Shown: positions 1 through 11,393, counted from the stretch's first letter. The stretch: DNA of 64,000 nt from Eretmocerus hayati (GCA_029851415.1 CM056743.1:79254186-79318185), one strand, 5' to 3'. The notes: generated by a model not told the origin, from the sequence alone. Made by a program: numbers and translations.

Positions 1-1919
1 ACAAGCTTCAAGAACATTATGAAAATAAGAGGCGTATGGTGAACCATTACCTCAAACAATTCTTTTTTGTCAAACCTCTCGTTTCCGGGTCAGCAGCTGA
101 GCTGAGAGCTCTGATCAATGGAACAGTCAACCCTCTCCTTGCGCTTAAAACTGAAAAGCGAAAGACCGAGTCTTGGGAAGATCTAATCGTCTTCATAGCC
201 GCTAGTCGTCTCGATGAAAAGTCTCGCACGCTTTGGGAGACCGCCATTGGAGACACCACCGAACCCCCTACTTTTGAGAGATTAGAGTCATTTCTGAAAA
301 CAAGGCTGAGTACACTCGAATCTCTAGAACATAGTAAATTGCTTAGCATTCCATCCGCTTGCTCGGATGCTAAACCAAGTAAACCTCAATTGAACGCTCA
401 GAAGAATAATTCGAATGCTCCGAAGGCTGGAGCTAAAGTTCTTCACACAACTCAAAACGAAAAACCCAAAAAGTGTTCGTTATGTGACCAAGACCACTAC
501 ATATCCAATTGCAGTTCCTTCGAGTCCATGACAATAGATGGCAGAAGAGAATTTGCTCGCAACAAGCGATTATGTTTCAACTGCCTTGGTTCTCACTTGT
601 ATAAAAATTGTAAGTCCTTTTTCAAATGCAGCACTTGTGGTGGCAAGCACCACTCGCTGCTCCATGTAGAGAAGTCTCAGGCAATGGCCACTGAAGGCAT
701 TCAAGCGTCCAACGCGAAGCTTTCGGCTAGTTCTCCTCCTTTTCAGCCTAATCCTCCCTCCCACAACCATGTTGTAGCTCTCAATACCCAAGTTTGCAAG
801 CCGAATGCGATTCTGTTGGCAACTAGGTGGGTGAGAGTGTCAAACTCAAAAGGAGAAGTCGTGTTGGCTCGAGCTCTAATCGACCAGTGTGCACAAACCT
901 CATTCGTATCTGAATCGTTGTGTCAACGGCTCAACTTACTCAAAAGGCATGTATCAGTCCCAGTTCAAGGACTTGGTGGTCGACAGTCTTATGCCAAGGG
1001 CATTACTGAAGTGACTATCCAAGCTGCATTCGAGTCCTCGTTCGTAGCCAAGCTTCAAGCACTCGTCATCAAAGAAGTTTCGGGTTACCGTCCAAGAGTG
1101 ATTGGTTGTGTTGACACGTGGAACCATATCAATGGACTACAGTTGGCCGATCCGAATTTCACAGACTCGAGGCCAGTCGAACTTCTCCTTAGTGCCGCAG
1201 TGCACGCCCTCATAGTCGAGGATGAACTCCGCAAAGGCGATCATGATCAACCGATCGCTACCAAAACTAAACTTAGTTGGATATTATCTGGGCCCACTGC
1301 CAATTGCGATCAGCTGATCATGCAGCCAACGGTTCTCCGCTGTGCTGCTGATGTCGAAATTGGTGAACTTCTGCAACGTTTTTGGAGACAAGAAGAGGTT
1401 GGCTGTCCTTCGTCCAAACTCCCTCTTAATGAACAGCGTTTGGAAGAACAGTTATGTGAGGAACATTTTGTTGCTACTCACACTAGGGGCGCAGATGGCC
1501 GTTATACCGTGAGACTGCCTTTACGTTATAATGTTGAATCTCTGAATCTTGGTGAGTCTTCCTACCCAGCTAAGAAACTACTTCTCAAACTTGGAAAAAG
1601 ACTTGCTGCCGATCAAAAGCTTTCTGATGCATACTATGAATTCCTCAACGATTATGAATTGCTGGGGCATATGTCATGCTACTCTGATATTTCCCGTTCT
1701 ATTGATTGGTCTGGCCATTTCTCTTCACCTCGCCATGGTATACTGGAAGAGAGTAGCACCACGACTAAATTGAGAACGGTATTCAATGGTTCTTTCGAAC
1801 CTAAATCTGTCAATTCAATAAATAATCTTTTATTCGTGGGCCCAAATCTCTTACCTGACTTGCCCAGCTTGATTTTTCAACTGGCGAACTTACAAATACG
1901 CATTCACTGCGGATATTGA
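1..1919 (+). pseudogene. BEL/Pao gag-protease and start of reverse transcriptase (partial at 5' end)
   Basis: The frame is open from base 3; the first ATG is at 36 but the similarity to the family runs upstream of it, so this ATG is probably not the true start. Counting residues from the ATG at 36: a DUF1759-type gag segment occupies about 1-110. Three cysteine/histidine knuckles begin near residues 146 (KCSLC...C), 179 (CFNCLG...C) and 197 (CSTCGGKHH). The retropepsin motif near residue 282 reads ALIDQCAQTSF, keeping the catalytic Asp but with an unusual QC after it. Reverse transcriptase similarity starts near residue 573 (KLRTVFNGS). The RT reading frame is lost shortly before the stop: the expected motif-A region is encoded one frame over, just upstream of 1924. 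I infer a 1-bp insertion or 2-bp deletion around 1880-1897. Confidence 0.9.
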
Positions 1920-1923
1920 GGAA

Positions 1924-3279
1924 ATGTTCCCTCAGATCTGGGTTCACGAAGAGGATCGGGAATTGCAGTCCATCCTCTGGCGCAAAGATCCTACGTTACT
2001 GATATCTGTCAACCTGTTAAACACCGTCACATATGGTATCGTGAGCAGCCCTTACCATTCCAATCGAGTCCGAATCCAGCTCGCCGAAGACGAGCACGAG
2101 CAATTTCCTCTGGGCGCTGAAGCCTTAAAATCTGAAACATACATGGACGACGTCGGTTCTGGCGATCACACCTTGGAAGCTGCGTTGATCAAGCAACAAG
2201 AATTGATCAGCATTTGCAGAGTGGGTGGATTCAACCTTCGCAAGTGGGTGGCAAGCGACGACCGCTTGTTATCTTGCTTGCCTGATGACCTTCTTGCTGA
2301 ACCTCCCTCTGCATCGAGTAGCAATCTTTTCTCGTCAAGTGACGAATCCGTCTTCTCAATTTTGGGATTGTATTGGCTTCCACATGAGGATGTCTTCAAA
2401 TTCAAGCCAATCTCTGTAGACGAATCTGAAAGCTGGACTAAGAGGTCTCTTTTGTCAAGAATAGCTAGCGTTTTTGATTCTCTAGGCTGGCTTTCACCTA
2501 TGATCATGACCTCAAAGATTTTTATGCAAAAACCCTGGATCACTGGGTACGATTGGGATCAAGAATTATCTGAAGATGATGCTGCCGAGTGGTCACGTTG
2601 GTATACTCATCTACCTGAGATATCAAATCTGAAAATTCCTCGATGGATTAACTATACAGGCGACCATTGTACGTATGAGTTGCAGGGTTTTGCTGACGCT
2701 TCAAAATCCGCTATCTGTGCTGTTGTTTATCTGAGAGTGGCCTCAGACTCCACTATTAACGTACACTTGCTTCAAGCGAAAACGCGCGAAGCACCTATTG
2801 AAACTGTTACAATTCCCAAGTTAGAGCTTTGTGCAGCTGTTCTGCTTGCTGAGCTACTCAACAAGGTTCAGTCTTCTGTGAAATATCCAAATCTGCAAAT
2901 CCATGCTTGGACAGATGCTATGGATGTATTACATTGGCTGAACGATCAACCGTCTCGTTGGCATACATTTGTAGCCAACCAATGCGCAAAAATCAAGGAA
3001 CTCTTACCAGGCATTCGCTGGGAACATGTTCGAACTCATGATAACCCTGCCGACATTGGCGGGAGAGGTCGAATCCCAGTACAAATGTTTAATCTGAAGT
3101 TATGGTGGGATGGACCTCAATGGCTTATCATACCTCAGGCTCAGTGGCCTGAATTGAAAACCATCCCATTGAAAGCTGCAATGCCTGCTGACGTCAAAAT
3201 GTCTACAATTCCTGTTGTGAATACTGTAAATATTCCATTTCTTGACTCTAGTGTGCTGTACCCAGTGTCACATCTATGA
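1924..3279 (+). pseudogene. BEL/Pao reverse transcriptase palm and RNase H
   Basis: This continues the broken polyprotein in the +1 frame. The ATG at 1924 is an internal codon of the ancestral RT, not a real start. The catalytic RT motif YMDD is at about residues 73-76 (2140-2151), preceded by the TVTYGIVSSPY palm region. The linker LSRIASVFDSLGWLSP is the Peptidase_A17-like segment typical of BEL/Pao pol. RNase H begins near residue 255 (GFADASKSAICAVVYL) and includes PKLELCAAVLL and the HAWTDAMDVLHW strand with its Asp. It ends at a TGA (3277-3279). The next frame (from 3286) is in the same phase, so this is one nonsense codon rather than a frameshift. Confidence 0.9.
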
Positions 3280-3285
3280 GGAGGG

Positions 3286-4710
3286 ATGTCTTCATTCTCA
3301 AAACTCATAAATACAACGGCTTTTGTATTGAGATTCCTTCCCGTGCTGAATCCCAATTTATTCAAACTCTCTGGAAATTCCCAGTTGATACAAAGTCAAC
3401 CTTGGGCTCAAGTGCCTGTAGGTGATAAGCACCTACTCTACGAGGAGAAAGAGCGCGCTAAACTAGCTTGGGTTGGTCATGTTCAGAGTGCCCTTTACAC
3501 ACCTGAACAGCGACTCATTGCTGGTGGCGGCTTTCTTCCCAAAAATCACGAGTTGCACAAGCTCACCCCTGTCGTTATTGAGGGAATACTAAGGGTTGGG
3601 GGAAGGCTCCAAAATTCAGCCCTCTCTCACAGTCAAAAGCACCCCATAATACTCCCTTACAAACACCCTCTCACTGAACTGATCATAAGGCGTTATCATG
3701 CTTTGACATTGCACGGCGGTACCCAAGTCACTCTTGCCACCCTTCGGCAAGAATTCTGGATTATCAAGGGTCGCCAGGCTGTCAAAAACGTGATACACCA
3801 GTGCAATGTTTGCATACGATATCGCGGATTTGCTTCTTATCAGCTCACGGGTCAACTCCCAGTGAGTAGAGTGCAAATTTCTCGCCCATTTTCCGAGGTC
3901 GGTGTGGATTATGCTGGTCCTCTGTTGCTCCGCACCTCACTTGGTCGAGGGCACAAATCCTATGAGGGCTGTATTGTGATATTTACATGTATGGTCACCC
4001 GGGCTATGCATCTCGAAAGCGTGTCAGACTACACGTCAGAAGCATTTATGGCTGCATTCTGCCGAATGACTTCTCGCCGTGGACATTGCTCTGACGTTTA
4101 TTGTGACCAAGGGTCCAATTTGGAAGGTGCAGCAAATGAATTGAAAGAGCTGTTTTCGAAAACCTCGGGAAAATCTATGAAGTATCGCTCATATCGAGTG
4201 ACCGGGGAGAACAAGTTGACATTTGAAGAGCTCAGTACCCTTCTATGTCAAATTGAGGCTATTCTAAACTCGCGCCCCCTCGCGCCTCTCACCGATGATT
4301 CTGAGGATGCCAGGCCCCTTACACCTGCGCATTTCCTCATCCAGAGTGGTTCATTCTTGATCCCCGAACCTGACCCGACAGATAAGAAAATCCCTCTACT
4401 CCAACGTTGGCGACTAGTCCAGCAGATGCAGCAGAATTTCTGGTTGCGATTGTCCAGGGAATACTTGCAAACGCTCCTGAAACGACACAAGCGGGCGGCT
4501 GGCGCTCCAGATCTGCAATTGGGCGATATTGTATTCATCAAGGACGAGCGTACGCCCCCAGCTCGATGGCCACTAGCCCGCATACTCCAACTGCACCCTG
4601 GCAAGGATGGACGCATTCGCGTCGTCACTCTTCGCACCGCCACCAACCAGCTCCAGAGACCGATTCACAAGCTTGTGAAGCTGTGTAGTGAAAGTGACCC
4701 AGTGCAGTGA
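3286..4710 (+). pseudogene. BEL/Pao integrase and DUF5641-like C-terminus, core deleted
   Basis: This is the same phase as the upstream RT/RNase H block, separated only by the TGA. An H2C2-type zinc-binding segment lies at about residues 125-180 (HALTLHGG ... CNVCIRYRG). The first catalytic Asp of the DDE core is in VGVDYAGP (about residue 208) and the second in YCDQGSN (about 273). After NELKELF the protein jumps directly to SGKSMKY. The segment that in this family carries the conserved Pro-His-Phe-Gly-Gly region and the catalytic Glu is absent, without loss of frame. The C-terminal region (about 370-465; WPLARILQLHPGKDGRIRVV) is the DUF5641-type tail, complete to the stop. The integrase is expected to be inactive. 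Confidence 0.88.
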
Positions 4711-5516
4711 ATCAAAATGAGAGACTCTAAGGCAGCACCTTCTGTGCTTTATATGATTCAAGTAGTTTCATCCATATCAGTTTGTATTTTAGATTATTAA
4801 TTTGTGATCACCCAATTCTTTGTGATTTATCTGATTTCAATGAGGAGAGATTTTTTCATTTGTTTCAGCCTATGATCTTTAATCTGAGTTTGATTAACGA
4901 AAAGAGCTTTTTTCTGATCCTTTGTTCATTATGAATCTCAATCAATTGTAGTTCTTCTGCTTCGCAAAAAAAAGCTGGGCGGAATGTTCCGATTCATAAT
5001 TGTATCATTATATTTATATATATACACATATATCTATGGTTCTGATTATTGAGAATTATGAAACTTCTAAGTGTGCGCTCGGCGAATTTTTGTTTAAATA
5101 TAATCATTCATGATCTGTGTAAATTCAGTTGATACGGCCCTGAGTGCCACGTCGCGTTTCGAGTGTTCCGCTGCAAGAATTCGGAGCCTCGCACGCACTT
5201 GTTGCTTCTTTGTTTGACCGTCGCAGCACACACACGCGATTTTGTAGGGTTCGCACAATGAGCCCAGTTATTGAGAAAATTTATTAAAGTACTGTCGAGC
5301 ACAACACTCTGTGTATGTGAGTGTTTATTTATCTACCCCATCGCATCCATTAGCTCCTCATGAGCGAACAGCACGATTCAAGTTTTCATGATTTTAAACT
5401 GTTTTGATTCAAACCCATCGCTATGTTACAAATACATTGTCGGATGAATATAAATACTCGAAGAAACATCATTAGTTCATTGAAAAACACTATTGAAATG
5501 GAACAAATTGCATACA
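4711..5516 (+). repeat. BEL/Pao 3' untranslated region and possible 3' LTR (about 4985-5340)
   Basis: There is no credible gene here. A purine-rich run at 4966-4984 (eight A then GCTGGGCGGAA) could be the polypurine tract, and TGTTCCGATTC from 4985 would then open a 3' LTR. An AT-rich TATA-like stretch lies at 5010-5035 and ATTAAA near 5283. The 3' boundary of the LTR is not clear (candidates near 5340-5345), and its partner lies outside the window, so the call rests on position and the tract alone. After about 5345 comes short AT-rich DNA into which the copia element inserted. Confidence 0.4.
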
Positions 5517-5521
5517 ACTAC
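5517..5521. other. Target-site duplication of the copia element, left copy (ACTAC)
   Basis: ACTAC precedes the left LTR edge (TATAGGAG) and is repeated exactly after the right LTR edge (CCGACA). Five bases is the usual copia duplication length. Confidence 0.92.
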
Positions 5522-5818
5522 TATAGGAGTAAATAAAGGGTTGGGGTGCACTATTGCTACTAAATAAACACTGCACAGATATTCACTGAAATTGACTCTT
5601 TATTGCACACCGCGTGCACTCAATGGTAACTCAGATTATACACGGATAGCCGAAGCGCTCACTTCGGCTGCGTTATTACAAGTGTTGCGCACTCGCTCCT
5701 GCTCGTGCGCGGTACCGAGGTATCTCATATATATATAGATATAGTATCATATACGTGGGAAGGGAGTGAGCGCTGAGGGCGCTGATATTGTTTAGTCGAC
5801 AAAGCTACTTTACCGACA
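5522..5818 (-). repeat. Copia 3' LTR (297 bp)
   Basis: This matches 24873-25169 over its full length. On the element strand it starts TGTCGGTAAAG and ends CTCCTATA, so the ends are TG...TA rather than TG...CA. It has an AT-rich TATATATATAGATATAG block at about 5729-5746 that could serve as the core promoter. Differences from the other LTR seen by eye: CGCGTG versus CACGTG near 5609 and GAGGGC versus GAGAGC near 5777. Confidence 0.95.
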
Positions 5819-5830
5819 CTCCCTCCCTTT
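5819..5830 (-). other. Copia polypurine tract
   Basis: On the element strand AAAGGGAGGGAG lies directly against the 3' LTR start (TGTCGG). This is the position and composition expected for plus-strand DNA priming. Confidence 0.85.
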
Positions 5831-6125
5831 GTCGATTATGACAATAGGAACTTTCAGCGCTAGGAAACTTTACACGCTCTCAGTGCAACAGGACTAGTTA
5901 TTAAATAGGAAGAGAAGTTTTAGCACATATAATATTGACTGTCGAAAAATGGTTATTGATTTGGCGTGAACAAAGATCAGTCAATTTCTTCTCATAGTCG
6001 ATTGTCCAGTCATTGCTGTCCTGAAAGCATACAATAGTTGATGATATTAGACTCAAAGTAATAAGAGAGAATCTCATTCACATGTGACTTCAGTCATTAG
6101 TTCTCATATTCATTATTTGGTCCCG

Positions 6126-9100
6126 CTACTTGACATGAGTGTTTTGTGGCAATGGCTTGGTCATAACATCGGCCAGATTTTTCTCTGTCGATATCCACGC
6201 TACTTTGACCTTTTCCTCATCAACGCATTGCTTAATAAAATCTCCATGTGAGTCAGCCATGTGCTTTCTGTGTCCAGTATTTTCCCTGGCCTCTAGTTCT
6301 GCATGGATGTCTCTCAGACACATATCGAACCACTTCAGCTTATGACTTCCGTCCATTTCTGTACAATTTCGTGACGACTCATTGTCACACCATACTACCA
6401 CTGGAAACATGGTTCGTCCTAGGATGTATCTGAATGATTTGTCCAACGAAATCAATTCTTGGCATGCATCACTCATTGCCAAATACTCCGCTTGGCAGGT
6501 AGATAGTGTGGCATAGGAAAGCTTGCGACTCCTCCAAGCAATTGCGTCTCCGAACAGTTTTAGGATGTACCCACCAGTGGATTTTGAACCTTCGAGGTCT
6601 CTGCAACTCGCATCAGTAAGAGCTTCAAGTACATCTGATGTTGGAGTGTATTTGATTCCCAGATTGGTTGTACCTCTCAGGTATCTGAAAATCCTCTTCA
6701 CGTCCTTCCAGTCGTCTTCCGTGGGGTTCAACTGTTTTCTAGCTAGGTAATTTACGGCGTAAGTTATATCTGGCCGCGTGACATTAGCCAAGTACATCAA
6801 ACTTCCGATTGCTTCTCTAAATGGAACTTTTTGCGTTGAATGAGATTTGTTTGACTCATTAGGAGCTGTTTTCGACTTCTTGTTTCTATGGTCGAGTTGA
6901 CGCGTGATCATTGGCGTAGCCACGGGTTTGCACTTTTTCATATTGAATTTTTCAAGCATCTTCTCTGTGTAGTCAGCTTGGTGTATTATCAAGCTTCTCT
7001 CATTCTTATTTCTCTGGATTGTCATGCCGAGGAATAATTGAGGCTCTCCCAAATCTTTCATTTGGAAAGCTTGACCTAGGCTATATTTGATATTATTTAG
7101 CTTCTGTAAATCATTGCTTATGATAAGCATGTCATCTACATATAGCACAACCACGGCTAGTTTCCCTCTTTTTCTCCAAGTAAATAAACATGGGTCATGG
7201 AGGTCATTTTCCAGTCCCAGTTTACGTGCTTCCTCTGAGAATCGCTTGTTCCAATTTTTTGGACTCGGTTTCAGCCCGTACAGAGACTTCTTTAGTCTGC
7301 ACACTTTGATACCTTTTTCACTTTCTGGATTTTCTAGACCCTCTGGGATTTCCATCAAGACCTCTCCCTCAATTTCTCCATTAAGGAATGCTGTCTTGAC
7401 ATCCATCTGGCACATATGCAAGTTCTCTTTATTGACTATACACAGTGCAGCTCTGATCAGTGATAATCTTGATACAGGTGCATACGTCTCTTTCAGACTA
7501 TATACGTTCTTATCCTTGAAGCCTCTAATTACCAAACGAGCTTTATACTTGATAGACCCATCGCTCTCAGTCTTCTTCTTGAAAATCCACTTTGAATCAA
7601 CAATGTTAGATTTCGTCTTGGGTCTGGGAATTATTTCCCAAACTGCATTGTTTTTCATAGAATCCAACTCCTCTTGAATAGCCTCTTTCCACATCTTGGA
7701 ATCCGGCAAACTCATTGCTTCCTCATGAGTAGTTGGATCTCTCGATATTGTGGCTAATAGGATATGTCCAAGCTCATCCTCCCTCAAGTTTTCATCCTCT
7801 GAAACTTTGGTGTATCGGGCGAAGCTGATGTCCTCAACTGTCTTACATTTACTTCTTGTCACAGGACCATCGCCCTTCTGGGTGTGATCATCCTGCGATT
7901 TCTGAACCTCTACATTTGCATCAACGATTTCAAGCTGAACTTTTCGTGGTCTACCTCGTTTTCTTTTAGTAGGTGCGTTTTGCTCTGAATCGGGCTTCTC
8001 ATTACTTGTTGGTGTTCTTGTGGATCTTGACTCTTTAGTTAACTCAATGGGCTCTTGAGAAACTTTCTCTGTACATTGTTCCCTTCTATACACATCTCTA
8101 TAAACCAGTTTCTCTAAAAATCTCACGTGTCTGGATTCAAAGAACTTCTTAGAATTTGGATGCCACAAAATGAAACCAGTGGATGTATACCCTACTAGAA
8201 CTGTTTTGATAGATACATTGCTGAATTTGGACTCAGTCTTGGGAAGCTTTACAAAGCTTATGCAACCAAATCTCTTCAGTTGTTGCAAATTGAGTTTGGT
8301 TTTACCTGAAAATTTGGTCAATGGAACTTCATACTTTATCGTTTTATGAGGAGTTATGTTGTATGTATGCAGAGCTACCTCCGCGGCTAGTTCCCACATA
8401 CTTTCAGGTAAACCTGAATCACTCATATAGGCTCTAATTGTACGCTGAGTTGTTTTGTTGAATCTCTCAGCTGTGCCGTTCAGTTCCGGAGTATATGGTG
8501 GACTCATATCATGTTCAATAGCTTCTCGTTTCATAATTTCAGCAAACTCTCCTCCCAGATACTCTTTTGCTTGATCACATCTCATGTAGCAGACTTTAGC
8601 ATTATGGCCCAGTAAATTTCGGGCAGTGACTAAGAAGTTTTCCAAAGCTCTACCTGCTTCGTCTTTGGTTTTCAGGCAATAAGTCCGGGCAAAACGAGAG
8701 TAATCATCGATGAATGAGATAATGTATCTCTTTTGACCCGGCCACGATAACGGCTTTATTGGTCCCATGAGATCAGAATGTATTCTCTGGAGTGGTCTCT
8801 CTGCCTTCGTTCTATTTTCTTTGAAAGGCAGTTTCTCCATCTTTGAGAGTATACAAATCTCACAATTTTTGATCGACTCATCAAACTCCACATGTTCTAA
8901 TATTTTCTCCTTTTTCTGTAACATTTTTGAATAGGCTAAGGATGGATGTCCTAGCCTTTTGTGCCATAGCATGGCATCAGATAATTTCATCTCTGACTCG
9001 GAATTTTGTGAAGTATTATCATTCAATACATCTTGTAAAGTGTCCATAGATTGTAAATCATCAACTCTGATGATTCGATTCAACACTGTATTGACAGACC

Positions 9101-11393
9101 CCTCTGGTATGTCACACTTTGAAGTTTGGACCTCTGACTCTATGTGTTTTGGATTCGACTCTAAGTTTGACTGTATTTGTGGATTTGGCCCTGAATTTGA
9201 CTCTATTTCCATCTGGACTCCAGGATTGACAAGCTTCTCTGAATTCTCCCTCCCAATCGTAGAATCGGATTCAATGGGTGATTTATGGGCACAGGGCAAA
9301 CCTTCTCCCTCCGGAGATAACAAAGTAATACCATTAGAATTGGCTTGCGATTGTCCAGGAAGCTCACCGTCGATTGCTATGAATGCAGTACATGTATAGT
9401 CAGCATTACTGACTTCAGTAGGATTCGAGCCTCCCGAATTTTTAACTTGGAATCTAACAATCCAATTGGGTTTCTCATAAACTCCCTCAAAAATTATCTT
9501 ATTATTTGATTTGTCAAATACTCTGAAAATTTTGTTATCAAGAACTATACTGAAACCTGCATCAACTAACTTACGCAGGGATAATAGGTTTTCTGAAATA
9601 TCTTTCGCGGCAATAACATTCGTAAGTTTGATGTGGCTCCCGTGTAATCTATCATTCTTGAGCACAAGATCGCCTCTACCGTCAATCACGATGTCTGCAA
9701 AACTATTCTTATTTGCACTCTTGATAACTCCATTTTCAGATATCTTGAAATCGGTTAAAACAAAACTCTTATTTACAAAGTGCTTAGTAGCTCCTGAATC
9801 GGCTATGAATTTTATATGACTCATACTATTGTCAATTTGCATCTCACCTTGATCATTCTCGTACTCTTCATCATACCATTGCTCTTCTTCCTCTTCTTCC
9901 TCGGGGTACTCCTCAGAGTATTCCTCGTTGTCCTCGTATTCAGCTCTACGGGCAAACGGACGATTTCTAGGGCCTCCGCTATTACGGCCCCTGTTATTTC
10001 CTCTGCCACGGCCTCGGGTTCCCTTATTATTTCCTCTGCTGGGCCCCTGGGGACCCCCTCTAGGGGCAACACGCCCTCTGGATGGCTTGCCTCTCTGAGG
10101 GCCTCTTTCCCCTTGACCCTGGTAGTAAGGCCTCCCTCTCTTGTTGGGGGGTCCTTGCTGAGTATAGACCGACTTAAGAGGTCTCTTCCTCTCAGCAGGT
10201 CGAGAGGCTCTCGAACCCGGACAATTATCAGAAATATGGTCCGTCTCGAAACTGCAGCTGCGACAGTACCATTTATTTAATGGTATCAAGGGGCACTCAT
10301 TCTGCCAGTGCCCGCCTCTATTACATCTGAAGCAGATGGTACCGTCCCCGTTAGAGTTTTGGGAAGTTGCTCTGGCTGCAGATGGGTTTGTCCTCTTTGC
10401 CAGCATATCATCGTCAATCTCAATGCGGCGCAAAGCTAGCCGCATCTCAGACATGCTCATTCCTGTCACTGCCATGCCAGGAGGTTCATCAGGACGACGA
10501 GGTTCTCCTTGTACAGTTTTCTCAGAAGATTTCCTACGACGAATAGCCTCTTTCACAGTTTCAACAGAAGAGTCATGACGGCGTAGTTCTGGCATGGTAT
10601 CAATGACAGCTTGATAATAGTGACGACGTTTGTCGTCTTCGTCAAATGGTTTCGTATCACCGCTCAGCGCCAGTTCTCTAACTAGCTGATCAAAGCGTTC
10701 ATTGAACTTGTGAACTCGCTCACCCTTCTTCATTCTTATTTCAAACAGAGCTGTTCTGATTGATGCAGGGGTACAGGCTATCTCACCTCTCCTGCTTTCT
10801 CGAAGTTTCTGTACAATTTCTAGGGGTTCTTGCATACCCAGTATCTTCATGTGATAATCCTCATCAATATGGCTGATGATAATTCTTTTTGCAGAATTCT
10901 TTCTCCTCGCCACCTCTTCTAGTTTCAAGTTCGCTGGGCCTTGGATGCTCGGATCTATTAGATCCAGCAGTCCCCAGCTCGTTAGCTCAGTTTTCAAATT
11001 ATCGAGCCAGACTTCATAACTCGCTTTAGAAGTCAGTTTGTAATTGCTCGTGATCTTCGGCATACGATAATTCCCATTCGTACTCGGTCCAGTACGATAA
11101 TTTCCACTTGTACTCGGTCCAGGGTCAGCGGTATTAGCCTGTGCAACTCGTGACTCTGACAATTGAGACTCTAAATTGCTCTTCTCAGCTTGTAGCATGT
11201 TTTTCTGGGCCAGTACTAACTTGTCGACGGCTTCTTTTACCAGAAGTTGGTTCTCTTGATCTCCTGCCATTCTTGACAGTAAACACTTTGCCAGCGCTTG
11301 GGCAGTTGCGATGGCATTCTGTAACTCTGATGGGTTTGTTCTCTCATTTTGGCCTGATTGGTCACTCGAATTGGATGGATTGGTCTCACTCAT
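6126..11393 (-). CDS. Copia gag-pol polyprotein (1755 aa), intact
   Basis: A single uninterrupted frame from ATG at 11393 to the stop at 6126 encodes the whole copia polyprotein. Seen in order: a gag region (about 110-330), a CCHC knuckle at about 353-366 (CFRCNRGGHWQNEC), a Gly/Arg-rich stretch (about 420-490) and a very acidic stretch (about 490-515). Next come protease with DSGATKHF (Asp near 531) and the GAG-pre-integrase motif LWHKRLGHPS (near 806). The integrase D,D,E residues are near 873, 939 and 974, with an AT-hook-like KRGRPRK in its tail (near 1143). Reverse transcriptase has YVDDM near 1418, and RNase H runs from TDASCRD (near 1589) to the ADVMTKPL end motif typical of copia. Gag and pol share one frame with no frameshift site, as in many copia elements. 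All catalytic motifs I can check are present. Confidence 0.97.
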   Translation of the reverse strand: MSETNPSNSSDQSGQNERTNPSELQNAIATAQALAKCLLSRMAGDQENQLLVKEAVDKLVLAQKNMLQAEKSNLESQLSESRVAQANTADPGPSTSGNYRTGPSTNGNYRMPKITSNYKLTSKASYEVWLDNLKTELTSWGLLDLIDPSIQGPANLKLEEVARRKNSAKRIIISHIDEDYHMKILGMQEPLEIVQKLRESRRGEIACTPASIRTALFEIRMKKGERVHKFNERFDQLVRELALSGDTKPFDEDDKRRHYYQAVIDTMPELRRHDSSVETVKEAIRRRKSSEKTVQGEPRRPDEPPGMAVTGMSMSEMRLALRRIEIDDDMLAKRTNPSAARATSQNSNGDGTICFRCNRGGHWQNECPLIPLNKWYCRSCSFETDHISDNCPGSRASRPAERKRPLKSVYTQQGPPNKRGRPYYQGQGERGPQRGKPSRGRVAPRGGPQGPSRGNNKGTRGRGRGNNRGRNSGGPRNRPFARRAEYEDNEEYSEEYPEEEEEEEQWYDEEYENDQGEMQIDNSMSHIKFIADSGATKHFVNKSFVLTDFKISENGVIKSANKNSFADIVIDGRGDLVLKNDRLHGSHIKLTNVIAAKDISENLLSLRKLVDAGFSIVLDNKIFRVFDKSNNKIIFEGVYEKPNWIVRFQVKNSGGSNPTEVSNADYTCTAFIAIDGELPGQSQANSNGITLLSPEGEGLPCAHKSPIESDSTIGRENSEKLVNPGVQMEIESNSGPNPQIQSNLESNPKHIESEVQTSKCDIPEGSVNTVLNRIIRVDDLQSMDTLQDVLNDNTSQNSESEMKLSDAMLWHKRLGHPSLAYSKMLQKKEKILEHVEFDESIKNCEICILSKMEKLPFKENRTKAERPLQRIHSDLMGPIKPLSWPGQKRYIISFIDDYSRFARTYCLKTKDEAGRALENFLVTARNLLGHNAKVCYMRCDQAKEYLGGEFAEIMKREAIEHDMSPPYTPELNGTAERFNKTTQRTIRAYMSDSGLPESMWELAAEVALHTYNITPHKTIKYEVPLTKFSGKTKLNLQQLKRFGCISFVKLPKTESKFSNVSIKTVLVGYTSTGFILWHPNSKKFFESRHVRFLEKLVYRDVYRREQCTEKVSQEPIELTKESRSTRTPTSNEKPDSEQNAPTKRKRGRPRKVQLEIVDANVEVQKSQDDHTQKGDGPVTRSKCKTVEDISFARYTKVSEDENLREDELGHILLATISRDPTTHEEAMSLPDSKMWKEAIQEELDSMKNNAVWEIIPRPKTKSNIVDSKWIFKKKTESDGSIKYKARLVIRGFKDKNVYSLKETYAPVSRLSLIRAALCIVNKENLHMCQMDVKTAFLNGEIEGEVLMEIPEGLENPESEKGIKVCRLKKSLYGLKPSPKNWNKRFSEEARKLGLENDLHDPCLFTWRKRGKLAVVVLYVDDMLIISNDLQKLNNIKYSLGQAFQMKDLGEPQLFLGMTIQRNKNERSLIIHQADYTEKMLEKFNMKKCKPVATPMITRQLDHRNKKSKTAPNESNKSHSTQKVPFREAIGSLMYLANVTRPDITYAVNYLARKQLNPTEDDWKDVKRIFRYLRGTTNLGIKYTPTSDVLEALTDASCRDLEGSKSTGGYILKLFGDAIAWRSRKLSYATLSTCQAEYLAMSDACQELISLDKSFRYILGRTMFPVVVWCDNESSRNCTEMDGSHKLKWFDMCLRDIHAELEARENTGHRKHMADSHGDFIKQCVDEEKVKVAWISTEKNLADVMTKPLPQNTHVK

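Larger units (their letters stand above)
1..4710 (+). mobile_element. BEL/Pao LTR retrotransposon, internal region, 5' end outside window, degenerate
   Basis: Three consecutive + strand frames hold the parts of a BEL/Pao polyprotein in the family order: gag with cysteine knuckles, aspartic protease, reverse transcriptase, RNase H, integrase and a C-terminal DUF5641-like region. The first frame is open from the window edge, so the gag N-terminus, the 5' LTR and the primer site lie outside. The element is interrupted by a one-base-class frameshift near 1880-1897, an in-frame TGA at 3277-3279 and an internal integrase deletion near 4160. It should therefore be unable to move by itself. A possible 3' LTR follows from about 4985. 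Confidence 0.92.
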
